Below, piece after piece: positions 43,118 through 51,561 of a stretch of 64,000 nt of DNA. This DNA is from CAWIUB01 sp963839995. GTDB taxonomy: Bacteria > Actinomycetota > Actinomycetes > Mycobacteriales > Jatrophihabitantaceae. Below the pieces are notes generated by a model. The model did no database searches, was not told the DNA's origin, and worked only from the letters and a program-made list of their open reading frames with translations. The stretch's first letter is position 1, and each line of letters opens with the position of its first letter. A program made the translations under genes and the position numbers. The stretch covers positions 310,001-374,000 of the forward strand of contig CAWIXH010000001.1 of assembly GCA_963839995.1 (NCBI GenBank), written 5' to 3'.

Positions 43118-43572
43118 AACGCGTCCTGATCGGCGTGGTCGGCGTCGCGATGATGACCTACGGAATCTGGCGAATCTTCGACAACGCCGGCGCGACGCAG
43201 CCGCTGCACCTGGGTGAATGGCTGGTGGGAGCACTGATCCTGCACGACGGTGTGCTGTCGTTCGTGGTCGTTGCGATCGGCTGGCTGGTTGCGCGAGCCA
43301 TCCCTGGACGAGCCCGGGCCTATGTCCAGGGTGGCCTGATCACGGCAGGCCTGGTCACGGCCGTTGCGGCAGTCGAGATATACCGGCGCGGAAGGTCGGC
43401 GCCGGGGCAGTCGCTCCTGGAACAGAACTACTCGGCGAACCTGGCCTTGCTCCTGTTGTTGATCGCTCTCGGGACGGCTGCCTGCTACGCGATGCGGGCC
43501 GTCCGGGACGCCCGATCGGCAAGCAGGCACGCGAACGAGCGGCCAGAGTCCGACCAGACCTCGTCCACGTAA
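43114..43572 (+). CDS. Small polytopic membrane protein of the Mo locus
   Basis: 152 residues with four hydrophobic segments at about 4-22, 35-58, 65-85 and 110-130. A conserved-looking HLGEWLVGALILHDGVLSF contains two His near the membrane. It is translationally coupled to the molybdo-protein (ATGA) and probably belongs to the same membrane complex. The last 88 bp overlap the converging methyltransferase gene. Confidence 0.8.
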   Translation: MKRVLIGVVGVAMMTYGIWRIFDNAGATQPLHLGEWLVGALILHDGVLSFVVVAIGWLVARAIPGRARAYVQGGLITAGLVTAVAAVEIYRRGRSAPGQSLLEQNYSANLALLLLLIALGTAACYAMRAVRDARSASRHANERPESDQTSST

Positions 43573-44147
43573 CAACCGGCCGCCGTCGCGTGCCCGGCCA
43601 GTGCGGTGACGCCCACCTGCGCCCAGCCGAACACCGGCCCGAGGGCCGTGCCGTCGTGCGTGAAGCGCACGGTCAGCACCTCGTCGAGGGCCGCCTCAGG
43701 ATGCGCCTCGACGAGCACCCGCCCGCCGGCCGCCAGCAGCCGACGGGACCGGTCGAGCAGCCGACGAGGGTTGGCGCCGATGCCGATGTTGCCGTCCATG
43801 ACCAGGATCGTCGGCCATCGCCCTTCTCCCGGGATCTGATCGAAGACGCTGCGCAGCAGGGCCGGCACGCCGAGTGCGCGGGTCAACGTCACGGCCGTGT
43901 CGGCGATATCCACGCCTAGGGCGGCGATTCCTCGCTCGGCCAGCGCCCGCACGAAGCGCCCGGGTCCGCAGCCCACGTCCAGGACGGGGCCCGCACATCG
44001 CGCGACCACGCTCTGGTCCGCGCTGTCCGCGGGGGCCAGCCACCGGGTTACCTCCAGGGGTAACGCGCGCCCATCGTCCGCCAGCAGCGCCAACGGCGAC
44101 GACGCGTGCAGGGACAGCTCGTACGGCGCCAGCGCACCGTCACGCAT
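43485..44147 (-). CDS. Class I SAM-dependent methyltransferase
   Basis: 220 residues with the SAM-binding motif I VLDVGCGPGRFVRALAERG near residue 55, motif II-like LGVDIADTAV, and MDGNIGIGANPRRLLDRSRR, a distinctive loop in this subgroup. The start overlaps the DUF2064 gene stop by 8 nt, so three genes (GT2, TIGR04282, methyltransferase) form an operon. The acceptor is unknown, presumably the glycan or lipid made by that operon. Confidence 0.87.
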   Translation of the reverse strand: MRDGALAPYELSLHASSPLALLADDGRALPLEVTRWLAPADSADQSVVARCAGPVLDVGCGPGRFVRALAERGIAALGVDIADTAVTLTRALGVPALLRSVFDQIPGEGRWPTILVMDGNIGIGANPRRLLDRSRRLLAAGGRVLVEAHPEAALDEVLTVRFTHDGTALGPVFGWAQVGVTALAGHATAAGCYVDEVWSDSGRSFACLLADRASRTARIA

Positions 44148-44772
44148 ATGCCGGCACCAGCCGTCGCATCAGCGCCGCGAATTCGCCGTGCGGCGCGCGT
44201 CGGGCCACCCGGCGGGCGACCGCGAACGTGTCGACATCGGCCAGCTCGGCCAGCAGCTGGGTACGCATCCCCGCCGCACGCAGCCGGCGCAACTGCTCAC
44301 TGCCGGTGTGCGCGGTCGACATCGGCACACCCGCGATCACGCTCCCGGCCAGGCTGGGCGACCGTAGCCCGATCGCCCAGTAACCGCCGTCCTCGGCCAG
44401 CCCGAGGCACGCGTCGTAGCCGTCCGGCTGGAAGGCGAGGACCTGCTCCGGCCGCAGCTGCGGCGTGTCCATGCCGACGAGAACGGCGGGGCGCCGTTGA
44501 TCAGCGTGTCCGAACGCACCGATCAGGCGCGCATCGAGTCCGCCAACCGCCTGCCCCACGGCGTCCCATCCGCGCGACAGCCAGCCGCCGGCCCGGCCGT
44601 CCAGCGCAAGCAGGTGCCGTTCCGCCGGAACGCAACTCATCGATCGCAACGTGTCGACGATCGCCGCCAATGCCACGTCGGCGGCCTGTTCGTACGTCAG
44701 CGGAGGCACCAGCCGTGTCTTGACCCGGCCGGGCACCGGCTCCTTGGCGACGACGATCAGCGTCCCGATCAT
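44140..44772 (-). CDS. TIGR04282/DUF2064 glycosyltransferase
   Basis: A 210-residue GT-A-like protein with the nucleotide-sugar binding start LIVVAKEPVPGRVKTRL, then VGMDTPQLRPEQVLAFQ as the DxD-like site and LGLAEDGGYWAIGLRSPSLA. Members are annotated as arsenosugar-type glycosyltransferases or cofactor nucleotidyltransferase-like. It overlaps GT2 (ATGA) and the methyltransferase. It may make or transfer an activated sugar in the same pathway. Confidence 0.88.
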   Translation of the reverse strand: MIGTLIVVAKEPVPGRVKTRLVPPLTYEQAADVALAAIVDTLRSMSCVPAERHLLALDGRAGGWLSRGWDAVGQAVGGLDARLIGAFGHADQRRPAVLVGMDTPQLRPEQVLAFQPDGYDACLGLAEDGGYWAIGLRSPSLAGSVIAGVPMSTAHTGSEQLRRLRAAGMRTQLLAELADVDTFAVARRVARRAPHGEFAALMRRLVPAYA

Positions 44773-45416
44773 CGCGCCAACACCGCGCTGATCTCGCGGA
44801 CGGCCCGCAGGCTCCCGTGCAGCGTCCCGGTGACCTTCGACGCGCCGATCCGCTGGCGGTACGGGACGTCGATGGACGTGATGACCCAGCCGGCACCCGC
44901 CGCCCGGACGATCGTCTCCACCGGATAGCCGCAGCCCCGATCCGCGACGCCCAGCGCGAGCAGCTCGCTCCGCCGCGCCACCCGCAGTGGTCCGATGTCC
45001 CGCAATGGCGCGCCCGTGCGGCGGCGCACCCGCCGGGCGAGTTCACGGTTGGCCAGCCGGGCATGCAGCGGCCACGACCGCCGGTCCACCGCACGACGGC
45101 GCCCCACGACCAGATCAGCGGCTCCGGCGCCGACGAGCGAGGCGGCCGCGGCGACGTGCGCCGGGTCGATCGTCGCATCGCAGTCACACACCGCGACGAA
45201 CTCGGCGGTCGCCGCTTCGAGCCCAGCGTGCACGGCGGCGCCGTAACCTCGCTGCGGGCAGTGCACGACAGCCGCACCGAGAGATGCGGCCAGCTGCGCC
45301 GACCCGTCGCGTGAACCGTTGTCGACGACAATTGCCTGGTCGCCGGGAGGGATTCGGGCGAGCACCCAGGGCAGCGCCGCCGCCTCGTCGAGGCACGGCA
45401 GCACGATGTCGGTCAC
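44769..45416 (-). CDS. Family 2 glycosyltransferase
   Basis: 215 residues of a GT-A family 2 enzyme: VTDIVLPCLDEAAALPWVLA, VVDNGSRDGSAQLAASLGA, FVAVCDCDATIDPAHVAAA (DxD) and the acceptor region CGYPVETIVRAAGAGWVITS. This is the dolichyl-phosphate-mannose-synthase-like type without membrane helices. GTG 45416 was chosen; upstream codons fall in the promoter region shared with the divergent response regulator. It is the first gene of the GT2-TIGR04282-methyltransferase operon. Confidence 0.88.
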   Translation of the reverse strand: MTDIVLPCLDEAAALPWVLARIPPGDQAIVVDNGSRDGSAQLAASLGAAVVHCPQRGYGAAVHAGLEAATAEFVAVCDCDATIDPAHVAAAASLVGAGAADLVVGRRRAVDRRSWPLHARLANRELARRVRRRTGAPLRDIGPLRVARRSELLALGVADRGCGYPVETIVRAAGAGWVITSIDVPYRQRIGASKVTGTLHGSLRAVREISAVLAR

Positions 45417-45519
45417 CCGCCCGACGTTAGGTGTGGGCCGGTACAAATGACCCTTACAGATCGCGTAATTCGTCGGGTACGCTCCGCCTCTGCCGGGGCT
45501 CGAACCTAGACTTCCTTCC

Positions 45520-46203
45520 ATGTCGCACGTCCTGGTCGTCGACGACGACGAGACGCTCAGCGACGTGCTCGTGGGCTATCTCGAGCGCGCTGGACACCAG
45601 ACCCGCGTCGCACCCGACGGCGACACCGCGCTCGCGTCGGTCGCTAGCCTGCCGCCGGAGCTGATCGTCCTGGACCTGATGCTGCCCGGCCTGGACGGCC
45701 TGGAGGTGTGCCGCCGGGTGCGGGCCGACCATCCGCAGCTGCCGGTCATCATGCTGACCGCGCTTGGCGAGGCCGAGGATCGCATCGCCGGCCTCGAGGT
45801 CGGCGCCGACGACTACGTCACCAAGCCGTTCTCGCCGCGGGAGCTCGTGCTGCGCATCGAATCGGTGCTTCGCCGCACCCGATCTCCCGCCGCCCATCCG
45901 GCCGTGCTCACCGCCGGGCCGATCCGGGTCGACGTGGCCGCCCGGCGGGCAACCAGGGATGGCGCCGAACTGGCGCTCACGGTGCGCGAACTGGACCTGC
46001 TGATCTTCCTGATGTCCCATCCTGGTCAGGCTTTTCGCCGCGCCGAGCTCATGCAGGAGGTGTGGGGCTGGACGTTCGGCGATCACTCGACGGTCACCGT
46101 GCATGTACGTCGCTTGCGCGAGAAGATCGAAGACAATCCCGCCGACCCGGTGCTGATCCAGACCGTGTGGGGTATCGGCTATCGGCTTGAGCAGCAGCCG
46201 TGA
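45520..46203 (+). CDS. OmpR-family response regulator
   Basis: 227 residues: a receiver domain with acidic pocket VVDDDE, phospho-acceptor Asp in ELIVLDLMLPGLDG and Lys in YVTKPFSP, plus a C-terminal winged helix (VRELDLLIFLMSHPGQAFRR, VTVHVRRLREKIEDNP). It overlaps the kinase gene by 4 nt. Placed between the divergent glycosyl operon and its kinase, it probably regulates this locus. Confidence 0.95.
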   Translation: MSHVLVVDDDETLSDVLVGYLERAGHQTRVAPDGDTALASVASLPPELIVLDLMLPGLDGLEVCRRVRADHPQLPVIMLTALGEAEDRIAGLEVGADDYVTKPFSPRELVLRIESVLRRTRSPAAHPAVLTAGPIRVDVAARRATRDGAELALTVRELDLLIFLMSHPGQAFRRAELMQEVWGWTFGDHSTVTVHVRRLREKIEDNPADPVLIQTVWGIGYRLEQQP

Positions 46204-47318
46204 ACCCGACGCTGTCGAGCGTGTTCACCGCCCTGCTGTGGGCCGCCGGGGCGGGTGCCGTGACCTGGCTGGTGACCCTCCCGCTGCACCGCCGCTCGCT
46301 CGGCTGGCTGCTCGCCTCCGTCGTGCTGACCGGAACGCTCGCCTCGGTCGCGGCGATCTTCGGCAGCGTCCGATCGATGTTCATCTCGGCGAGCGAAGAG
46401 GCCACGATCGTTTCGGTGGCGATCATCGCCGGCCTGGTCGCCGCCGTCACCGCAGGCGCCGCGGCGCGCCGGCTCACCCGCGACAATCGCGCGCTGCGCG
46501 AGGCGGTGTCCGACCTCGGCTCCGGCCGGATGCCCGCGACGGACGGCCGGCCGCTCACCGCAGAGCTCGAACAGGTGCGCCGCCAGCTGGCCGAGACGGC
46601 GAAGCGGCTGGCCGACTCGCGTGACCGCGAGCGGGCATTGGAGTCCGCCCGCCGCGAGCTCGTCGCCTGGGTGAGCCACGACTTGCGGGCGCCGCTGGCC
46701 GGACTGCGGGCGATGTCCGAGGCGCTCGAGGACGGCGTCGGCCCGCCTGCCGTATACCTCAAGCAGATCCGCACGGAGGTCGACCGCCTCTCGTCGATGG
46801 TCGACGACCTGTTCGAGCTGTCCCGGATCCAGGCCGGGGTGCTCACGCCTGCCACGGGAGCCGTGTCGCTGGGCGACCTGGTGTCCGACTGCGTTGCGTC
46901 GCTCGAACCGCTCGCGAGCGTGCACGGGGTTCGGCTGACCGGTTCCGGCGATCGTGGCGTCACCGTCCTTGGCAGCAGTCATGAGCTCAACCGCGCGCTC
47001 ACCAACCTGGTCGCCAACGCCATCCGGCACACCCCGATCGACGGAAGCGTTCTGGTGACCGTTTCCGCAGACCGCGACGGCGCCGAAGTAGCCGTGCGCG
47101 ACGAGTGCGGCGGGATCGCGCCTGAGGACCTGGGCCGAGTCTTCGACGTCGGCTTCCGGGGCGAATTGGCGCGCACCCCGCGTGCCGCCGAAGGCACCGG
47201 GGCAGGCCTAGGGCTCGCCATCGCGCGCGGGATCGTCGAAGCCCATGACGGGACCGTCGACGTGCAGAACGTTCCGGGTGGGTGCGCCTTCACGGTTCGT
47301 CTGCCCGCAGCGGCATAA
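46200..47318 (+). CDS. Membrane sensor histidine kinase
   Basis: 372 residues: two helices at about 10-30 and 38-58 with almost no extracellular loop, a third at about 70-90, a HAMP-like linker, the H-box WVSHDLRAPLAGLRAMSEAL, N-box NLVANAIRHTP, and G-boxes RDECGGIAPEDLGRVFD and GAGLGLAIARGIVEAHDG. The lack of an external domain suggests membrane or intramembrane sensing, perhaps of the redox state of the neighbouring complex. Coupled to its regulator by ATGA/GTGA overlap. Confidence 0.93.
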   Translation: MNPTLSSVFTALLWAAGAGAVTWLVTLPLHRRSLGWLLASVVLTGTLASVAAIFGSVRSMFISASEEATIVSVAIIAGLVAAVTAGAAARRLTRDNRALREAVSDLGSGRMPATDGRPLTAELEQVRRQLAETAKRLADSRDRERALESARRELVAWVSHDLRAPLAGLRAMSEALEDGVGPPAVYLKQIRTEVDRLSSMVDDLFELSRIQAGVLTPATGAVSLGDLVSDCVASLEPLASVHGVRLTGSGDRGVTVLGSSHELNRALTNLVANAIRHTPIDGSVLVTVSADRDGAEVAVRDECGGIAPEDLGRVFDVGFRGELARTPRAAEGTGAGLGLAIARGIVEAHDGTVDVQNVPGGCAFTVRLPAAA

Positions 47319-47321
47319 CGG

Positions 47322-48344
47322 TCAGGACGTCGCGAGTTCCGCCATACCATTGTCGAAGGCGACGCCCGGCGTCCAGTCGAGCTCGGCGCGCAGCCGGGAC
47401 GAGTCAGCGGTGATGTGCCGGACGTCACCGAGACGGTAGCCGCCGGTGATCACCGGCTGCGGCCCCCCGACGGCGCGGGCCAACGCCGAAGCCATCTCGC
47501 CGACCGTCCGCGGCCTCCCCGAGCCCACGTTGAACGCGCGCACGCCGTCGACGTGCCGTTCGGCAGCGCGCACCGTGGCCGTTGCCACGTCGCGCACGTG
47601 GACGAAGTCCCGCAGCTGCTTGCCGTCCTCGTACACCGACGGGGCCGTTCCTCGGCGCAACGCAGAGAGGAAGATCGCCGCGACCCCCGCATAGGGGGTG
47701 TCACGCGGCAGGCCACGGCCGTACACGTTGTGGTAGCGCAGCGCGGCGACGCTGCCACCCGTCGCCCGAGCCCAGGACGCGGCCAAGTGCTCCTGCGCCA
47801 ATTTGCTCGCCGCGTAGGCATTTCGTGGGTCGAGCGGCGCGTCTTCGCTAACCAGGATGGCTTCGACCGCGCGCCCACACGTCGGGCAGGGCGGCTCGAA
47901 CCGGCCAGCGGCGAGATCCGACTCGGCTCGCGGCACGGGCGTGACCTCGCCGTGTTCGGCGCAGCGGCCGACGCCCTCGCCGTAGACGACCATCGAGCTC
48001 GCCAGGGTCAGCCGTTCGACCCCCGCCGAGGCCATCGCCGCGAGCAGCACAGCGGTGCCGTGGTCGTTCGACGAGGCGTAGTCGGGCAGGTCCTGCACGT
48101 CCAGGCCCAGCCCGACCTTGGCAGCGAGGTGGCAGACGGCGTCGACCCCCCGCAACGCCGCATCGACCGCGGCGCGATCCCGCACGTCGGCGACGATCAG
48201 CTCGGCCGGGAGTGCCGGTGCCTCATCGCGGGGCACGTCCGGACGCAGTGAGTCCAGCACCCGCACGTCGTGCCCATTCGCCAGCAACGAGTCGAGCACG
48301 TGTCGGCCGATGAACCCGGCGCCGCCGGTCAGCAGGACGCGCAC
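47322..48344 (-). CDS. NAD-dependent epimerase with zinc-knuckle insert
   Basis: The 340-residue SDR has VRVLLTGGAGFIGRHVLDSL and the catalytic DPRNAYAASKLAQEHLA. Between the NAD and substrate parts sits an insert with RCAEHGE (CxxH) and PPCPTCGRAVE (CxxC), which together could hold one zinc ion. Such inserts are rare among sugar epimerases. The gene is divergent in sense from the kinase and lies 1 bp after the phosphorylase stop. It probably acts on a nucleotide sugar for the locus. Confidence 0.87.
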   Translation of the reverse strand: MRVLLTGGAGFIGRHVLDSLLANGHDVRVLDSLRPDVPRDEAPALPAELIVADVRDRAAVDAALRGVDAVCHLAAKVGLGLDVQDLPDYASSNDHGTAVLLAAMASAGVERLTLASSMVVYGEGVGRCAEHGEVTPVPRAESDLAAGRFEPPCPTCGRAVEAILVSEDAPLDPRNAYAASKLAQEHLAASWARATGGSVAALRYHNVYGRGLPRDTPYAGVAAIFLSALRRGTAPSVYEDGKQLRDFVHVRDVATATVRAAERHVDGVRAFNVGSGRPRTVGEMASALARAVGGPQPVITGGYRLGDVRHITADSSRLRAELDWTPGVAFDNGMAELATS

Positions 48345-48345
48345 G

Positions 48346-49164
48346 TCACGGCAGCTCGAACGGTGCCGGCATCTCGGCGTAGACGTCCGCGCAATCGCAA
48401 TTCCCTTGCTTCGCCGGCAATTCAGCGAGCGTGGCAAGCAGCCACGACCGCAGCACCGGCAGATTCGTCGCGAACTGTTCGAGAACCTCGGCCATCGTGA
48501 CACCTTCGCCGGCCTCGACCCCAGCGTCCAGGTCCGTCACCAGCGCCAGCGTCGTGTAGCAGACCGACAGCTCACGGGCCAGCGCGGCCTCCGGCATAGC
48601 CGTCATGCCGATGATCGCGTGGCCCAGCCGCTGGTACTCGAGCGACTCGGCGCGGGTCGAGAACCGCGGGCCGTTGACGACGACCAGCGTGCCGCCGTCC
48701 TCGATCTGCAGTCCGGCGGCCCGAGCACCGGCACGAGCGGCGGCGCGTCCGTGCGGGCAGTACGGGTCGGCGAACGAGACATGCGCCACCCCGCGCCCGT
48801 CCTCGACGAAGGTGCTCACCCGGCCGCTCGTCCGGTCGGCGATCTGGTCGGGTAGCACCAGCGCACCTGGACCGAACGTGGCTCGCAGTGAGCCCACAGC
48901 AGACAGCGACAGCAGCTGGCGTACGCCCAGCGATCGCAGGGCCCACAGGTTCGCCCGGGTCGGCACCGCGTGCGGCGCGTAGCGGTGGTCGAAGCCATGG
49001 CGCGGCAGGAACGCCACCAATCGGTCACCCACCCGGCCCACCGACACGGGCGCGGCGGGACGGCCGTAGGGCGTGTCGACCTCGACCGTGGTCGCATCGT
49101 CGAGCAACGAGTAGAAGCCCGATCCGCCGATGATGCCGAATTGGGCGCGTTCGCTCACGCTCAC
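48346..49164 (-). CDS. MTA/purine nucleoside phosphorylase
   Basis: The 272-residue phosphorylase of the PNP/MTAP family has FGIIGGSGFYSLLDD, FLPRHGFDHRYAPHAVPTRA (phosphate site), NGPRFSTRAESLEYQRLG and IGMTAMPEAALARELSVCY, the methylthioadenosine-type substrate motif. It cleaves 5'-methylthioadenosine or purine nucleosides with phosphate. In this context it may recycle a by-product of methylation or radical-SAM chemistry. The epimerase gene follows immediately. Confidence 0.92.
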   Translation of the reverse strand: MSVSERAQFGIIGGSGFYSLLDDATTVEVDTPYGRPAAPVSVGRVGDRLVAFLPRHGFDHRYAPHAVPTRANLWALRSLGVRQLLSLSAVGSLRATFGPGALVLPDQIADRTSGRVSTFVEDGRGVAHVSFADPYCPHGRAAARAGARAAGLQIEDGGTLVVVNGPRFSTRAESLEYQRLGHAIIGMTAMPEAALARELSVCYTTLALVTDLDAGVEAGEGVTMAEVLEQFATNLPVLRSWLLATLAELPAKQGNCDCADVYAEMPAPFELP

Positions 49165-49274
49165 GAGGCTAGCGGGTCAGATCCGAACAGAATCCTGACA
49201 TTGCCCCCGCCGGAGGTTGACCTTTTCCAGGCACACTCGGCAGTGTCTGATACCCGACGAAGGGGCCGAACACC

Positions 49275-49754
49275 ATGTGGAAGAAGATTGCGATCGCCAG
49301 CGGCATCGGCGCTGTCGTCGTGGGCGGCACGACCGCGGCGCTGGCCGCGGCGAACGACAGCGGCACGCCGGCCACTTCCGGGTCGGCCTCGGCCAGCGCG
49401 CCCGCCGCGTCGAACGGTGCGCACGGCGGCCGGCTCGCCGGCTTGCTGGCACGCCGCTTCGAGCACGGTGAGTGGGTCAGCAAGGGCAAGTCGGGCACCG
49501 AGACGCACGATGCGATCCGGGGCACCGTCAGCGCCGTCAGCCCGACGTCGGTCTCGGTCAAGGCCGATGACGGGTACTCGCTCACCTTCATTGTGGACTC
49601 GAACACCAAGGTGCTGCTGCGCGAGAACGGCAAGGGGTCGGCGAAGAAAGGTGCCATTGGGGACGTCAAGGACGGCGACCACGTCTTGGTGGCGGGCGTC
49701 AAGTCCGGCTCGACCGTGACGGCCAACCACCTGGTGGACACGGGCACGAAGTAA
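49275..49754 (+). CDS. Exported DUF5666-type protein
   Basis: 159 residues: a signal peptide (MWKKIAIASGIGAVVVGGTT, cleavage near ALA-AA), a Ser/Ala linker, then a small beta-barrel domain (IRGTVSAVSPTSVSVKADDG, VDSNTKVLLRENG, IGDVKDGDHVLVAGV) typical of DUF5666. Probably secreted or envelope-associated; the function is unknown. Confidence 0.82.
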   Translation: MWKKIAIASGIGAVVVGGTTAALAAANDSGTPATSGSASASAPAASNGAHGGRLAGLLARRFEHGEWVSKGKSGTETHDAIRGTVSAVSPTSVSVKADDGYSLTFIVDSNTKVLLRENGKGSAKKGAIGDVKDGDHVLVAGVKSGSTVTANHLVDTGTK

Positions 49755-49810
49755 GCGCCCGCCCCGGTCGTGGTGCCAGCTCAAGATCGCCGACGGTCTG
49801 CCGTCCTAGT

Positions 49811-50965
49811 ATGCAGGGCATGCTGCGCAAGCATTACGAGCCCGAGCACGAGGCGTTCGCCGAGTCGTTCCGCACCTTCCTCGACAAGGAGGTCGTGCCG
49901 CATTTCCTGGAGTGGGAGCGTGCCGGCGCCACGCCGCGGGAGCTGTACCAGGCAGCGGGCCGCCACGGCTTCCTCGGCATGGTGGTGCCCGAGCCATACG
50001 GCGGCGGTGGGGTCAAGGACTTCCGCTTCAACCAAGCGCTGGACGAGCAGATCGCGCTGGCTGGAGTGACCGGTGCCTGCCTGGGCATCAGCCTGCAGAA
50101 CGACACCTGCCTGTCGTACTTCTTGGCCTACGCCACCGACGAGCAGAAGCAGCGCTGGCTGCCCGGCCAGGTTTCGGGCGAGCTGATCACTGCGATCGCG
50201 ATGACCGAGCCGGGAGCAGGGTCGGACCTGTCCGGCATTCGCACGACCGCTCGGCGTGACGGCGGCGACTACATCGTCAACGGGGCCAAGACGTTTATCA
50301 CTAACGGCATCAACGCCGATCTCGTCATCACCGCGGTACGCACCGGCGAGCACAAGCATGGCGGGCTGTCGCTGATGATTCTCGAACGCGGCATGCCGGG
50401 CTTCGAGCGTGGACGCAACCTGGCCAAGGTCGGTATGCACTCGCAGGACACCGCCGAGCTGTCGTTTACCGACGTGCGAGTGCCGGCAATCAACCTGCTG
50501 GGCGAAGAGAACCGCGGCTTCTTCTACCTGGTGGCCCAGCTGCCACAGGAACGGATGTCGATCTCCGTGGCCGCAATCGCCGAGGCGCGGGCCGCGTTCG
50601 AGAACACGCTGCGCTACGTCAAGGAGCGCAAAGCGTTCGGCACGACGATCGGGTCGTTCCAGAACTCCCGGTTCGTGCTCGCCGAGATCGCCACCGAGAT
50701 CGACGTGACGCAAGCTTTCGTGGACCGCTGCGTCGACGACCTGAACGCCGGGGACTTGTCGGCCGAGGACGCCGCCAAGGCCAAGTGGTGGACCACCGAA
50801 CTGCAGGGCCGGGTGCTCGACCGCTGTGTCCAGCTGCACGGCGGGTACGGCTACATGCTGGAGTATCCGGTCGCCCGCGCCTGGACCGACGCCCGGGTGA
50901 CCCGGATCTACGGCGGCGCCACCGAGATCATGAAACAGGTCATCGGCAAGTCGCTCGGCCTGTGA
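49811..50965 (+). CDS. Acyl-CoA dehydrogenase
   Basis: The 384-residue FAD enzyme has AMTEPGAGSDLSGIRTTARR and GAKTFITNGINADLVITAVR (FAD and substrate loops), the helical C-domain ERKAFGTTIGSFQNSRFVLA and HGGYGYMLEYPVARAWTDAR. It ends IYGGATEIMKQVIGKSLGL. It oxidises a medium, long or branched acyl-CoA. The stop overlaps the maf ATG (TGATG), so the two are cotranscribed. Confidence 0.94.
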   Translation: MQGMLRKHYEPEHEAFAESFRTFLDKEVVPHFLEWERAGATPRELYQAAGRHGFLGMVVPEPYGGGGVKDFRFNQALDEQIALAGVTGACLGISLQNDTCLSYFLAYATDEQKQRWLPGQVSGELITAIAMTEPGAGSDLSGIRTTARRDGGDYIVNGAKTFITNGINADLVITAVRTGEHKHGGLSLMILERGMPGFERGRNLAKVGMHSQDTAELSFTDVRVPAINLLGEENRGFFYLVAQLPQERMSISVAAIAEARAAFENTLRYVKERKAFGTTIGSFQNSRFVLAEIATEIDVTQAFVDRCVDDLNAGDLSAEDAAKAKWWTTELQGRVLDRCVQLHGGYGYMLEYPVARAWTDARVTRIYGGATEIMKQVIGKSLGL

Positions 50966-51561
50966 TGCGGTTCGTTCTCGCGTCGGCATCGCCGGCGCGG
51001 CTCGCGACGCTGCGCGCGGCGGGCGTCGAGCCCGAGGTGATCGTGAGCGACCTCGACGAGTCGACGCTCACCGCATCCACCACGTCCGCGCTGGTGGTGG
51101 CGCTCGCTCGGGCGAAGGCGGTGGCGGTGTGCCGCGCCCTGACTGACGATGCGGTCGTCCTCGGCTGCGACTCGATGCTGGATCTGGACGGCCAGGCGTT
51201 CGGCAAACCCGTAGACCCGGACGACGCCAAGGATCGCTGGCGGCGAATGCGCGGACGCGCCGGAACACTGCACACCGGCCACGCACTGGTCCGTGGCACG
51301 GTGGTCGTGTGCCGAGACGTGCGGACGATCGTCCACTTCGGTTCGCCGACGGACGTGGAGATCGACGCGTATGTCGCGACGGGCGAGCCGCTGCAGGTCG
51401 CCGGGGGATTCACGATCGACGGGCCGGGCGGCTGGTTGATCGAGGGCGTCGTGGGCGATCACCACAACGTCGTCGGCCTGTCGCTGCCCGCAGTACGCGC
51501 CATGCTCGCCGATGTCGGTGTCGCATTGACCGACCTCGGCTGGCCGCGAGCTATTGCCTGA
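50965..51561 (+). CDS. maf: Maf-like nucleotide pyrophosphatase
   Basis: 198 residues beginning FVLASASPARLATLRAAGVE, the Maf signature, with VVLGCDSMLDLDGQAFGKP (catalytic acid region) and GRAGTLHTGHALV. It ends with the GGFTIDGPGGWLIEGVVGDH motif. Maf proteins hydrolyse non-canonical or canonical NTPs. In mycobacteria maf sits right after the accD5-accE5 pair; here it is 17 kb away, next to a second epsilon/beta pair on the other strand. Confidence 0.93.
   Translation: MRFVLASASPARLATLRAAGVEPEVIVSDLDESTLTASTTSALVVALARAKAVAVCRALTDDAVVLGCDSMLDLDGQAFGKPVDPDDAKDRWRRMRGRAGTLHTGHALVRGTVVVCRDVRTIVHFGSPTDVEIDAYVATGEPLQVAGGFTIDGPGGWLIEGVVGDHHNVVGLSLPAVRAMLADVGVALTDLGWPRAIA

Noticed and set aside
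40490..43234. A 914-codon minus-strand open frame
   Set aside because: Only the GT87 part (to 41872) is protein-like. The rest is antisense to the molybdo-oxidoreductase gene and is Arg/Asp/His/Pro/Gln-rich, the usual shadow frame in GC-rich DNA.
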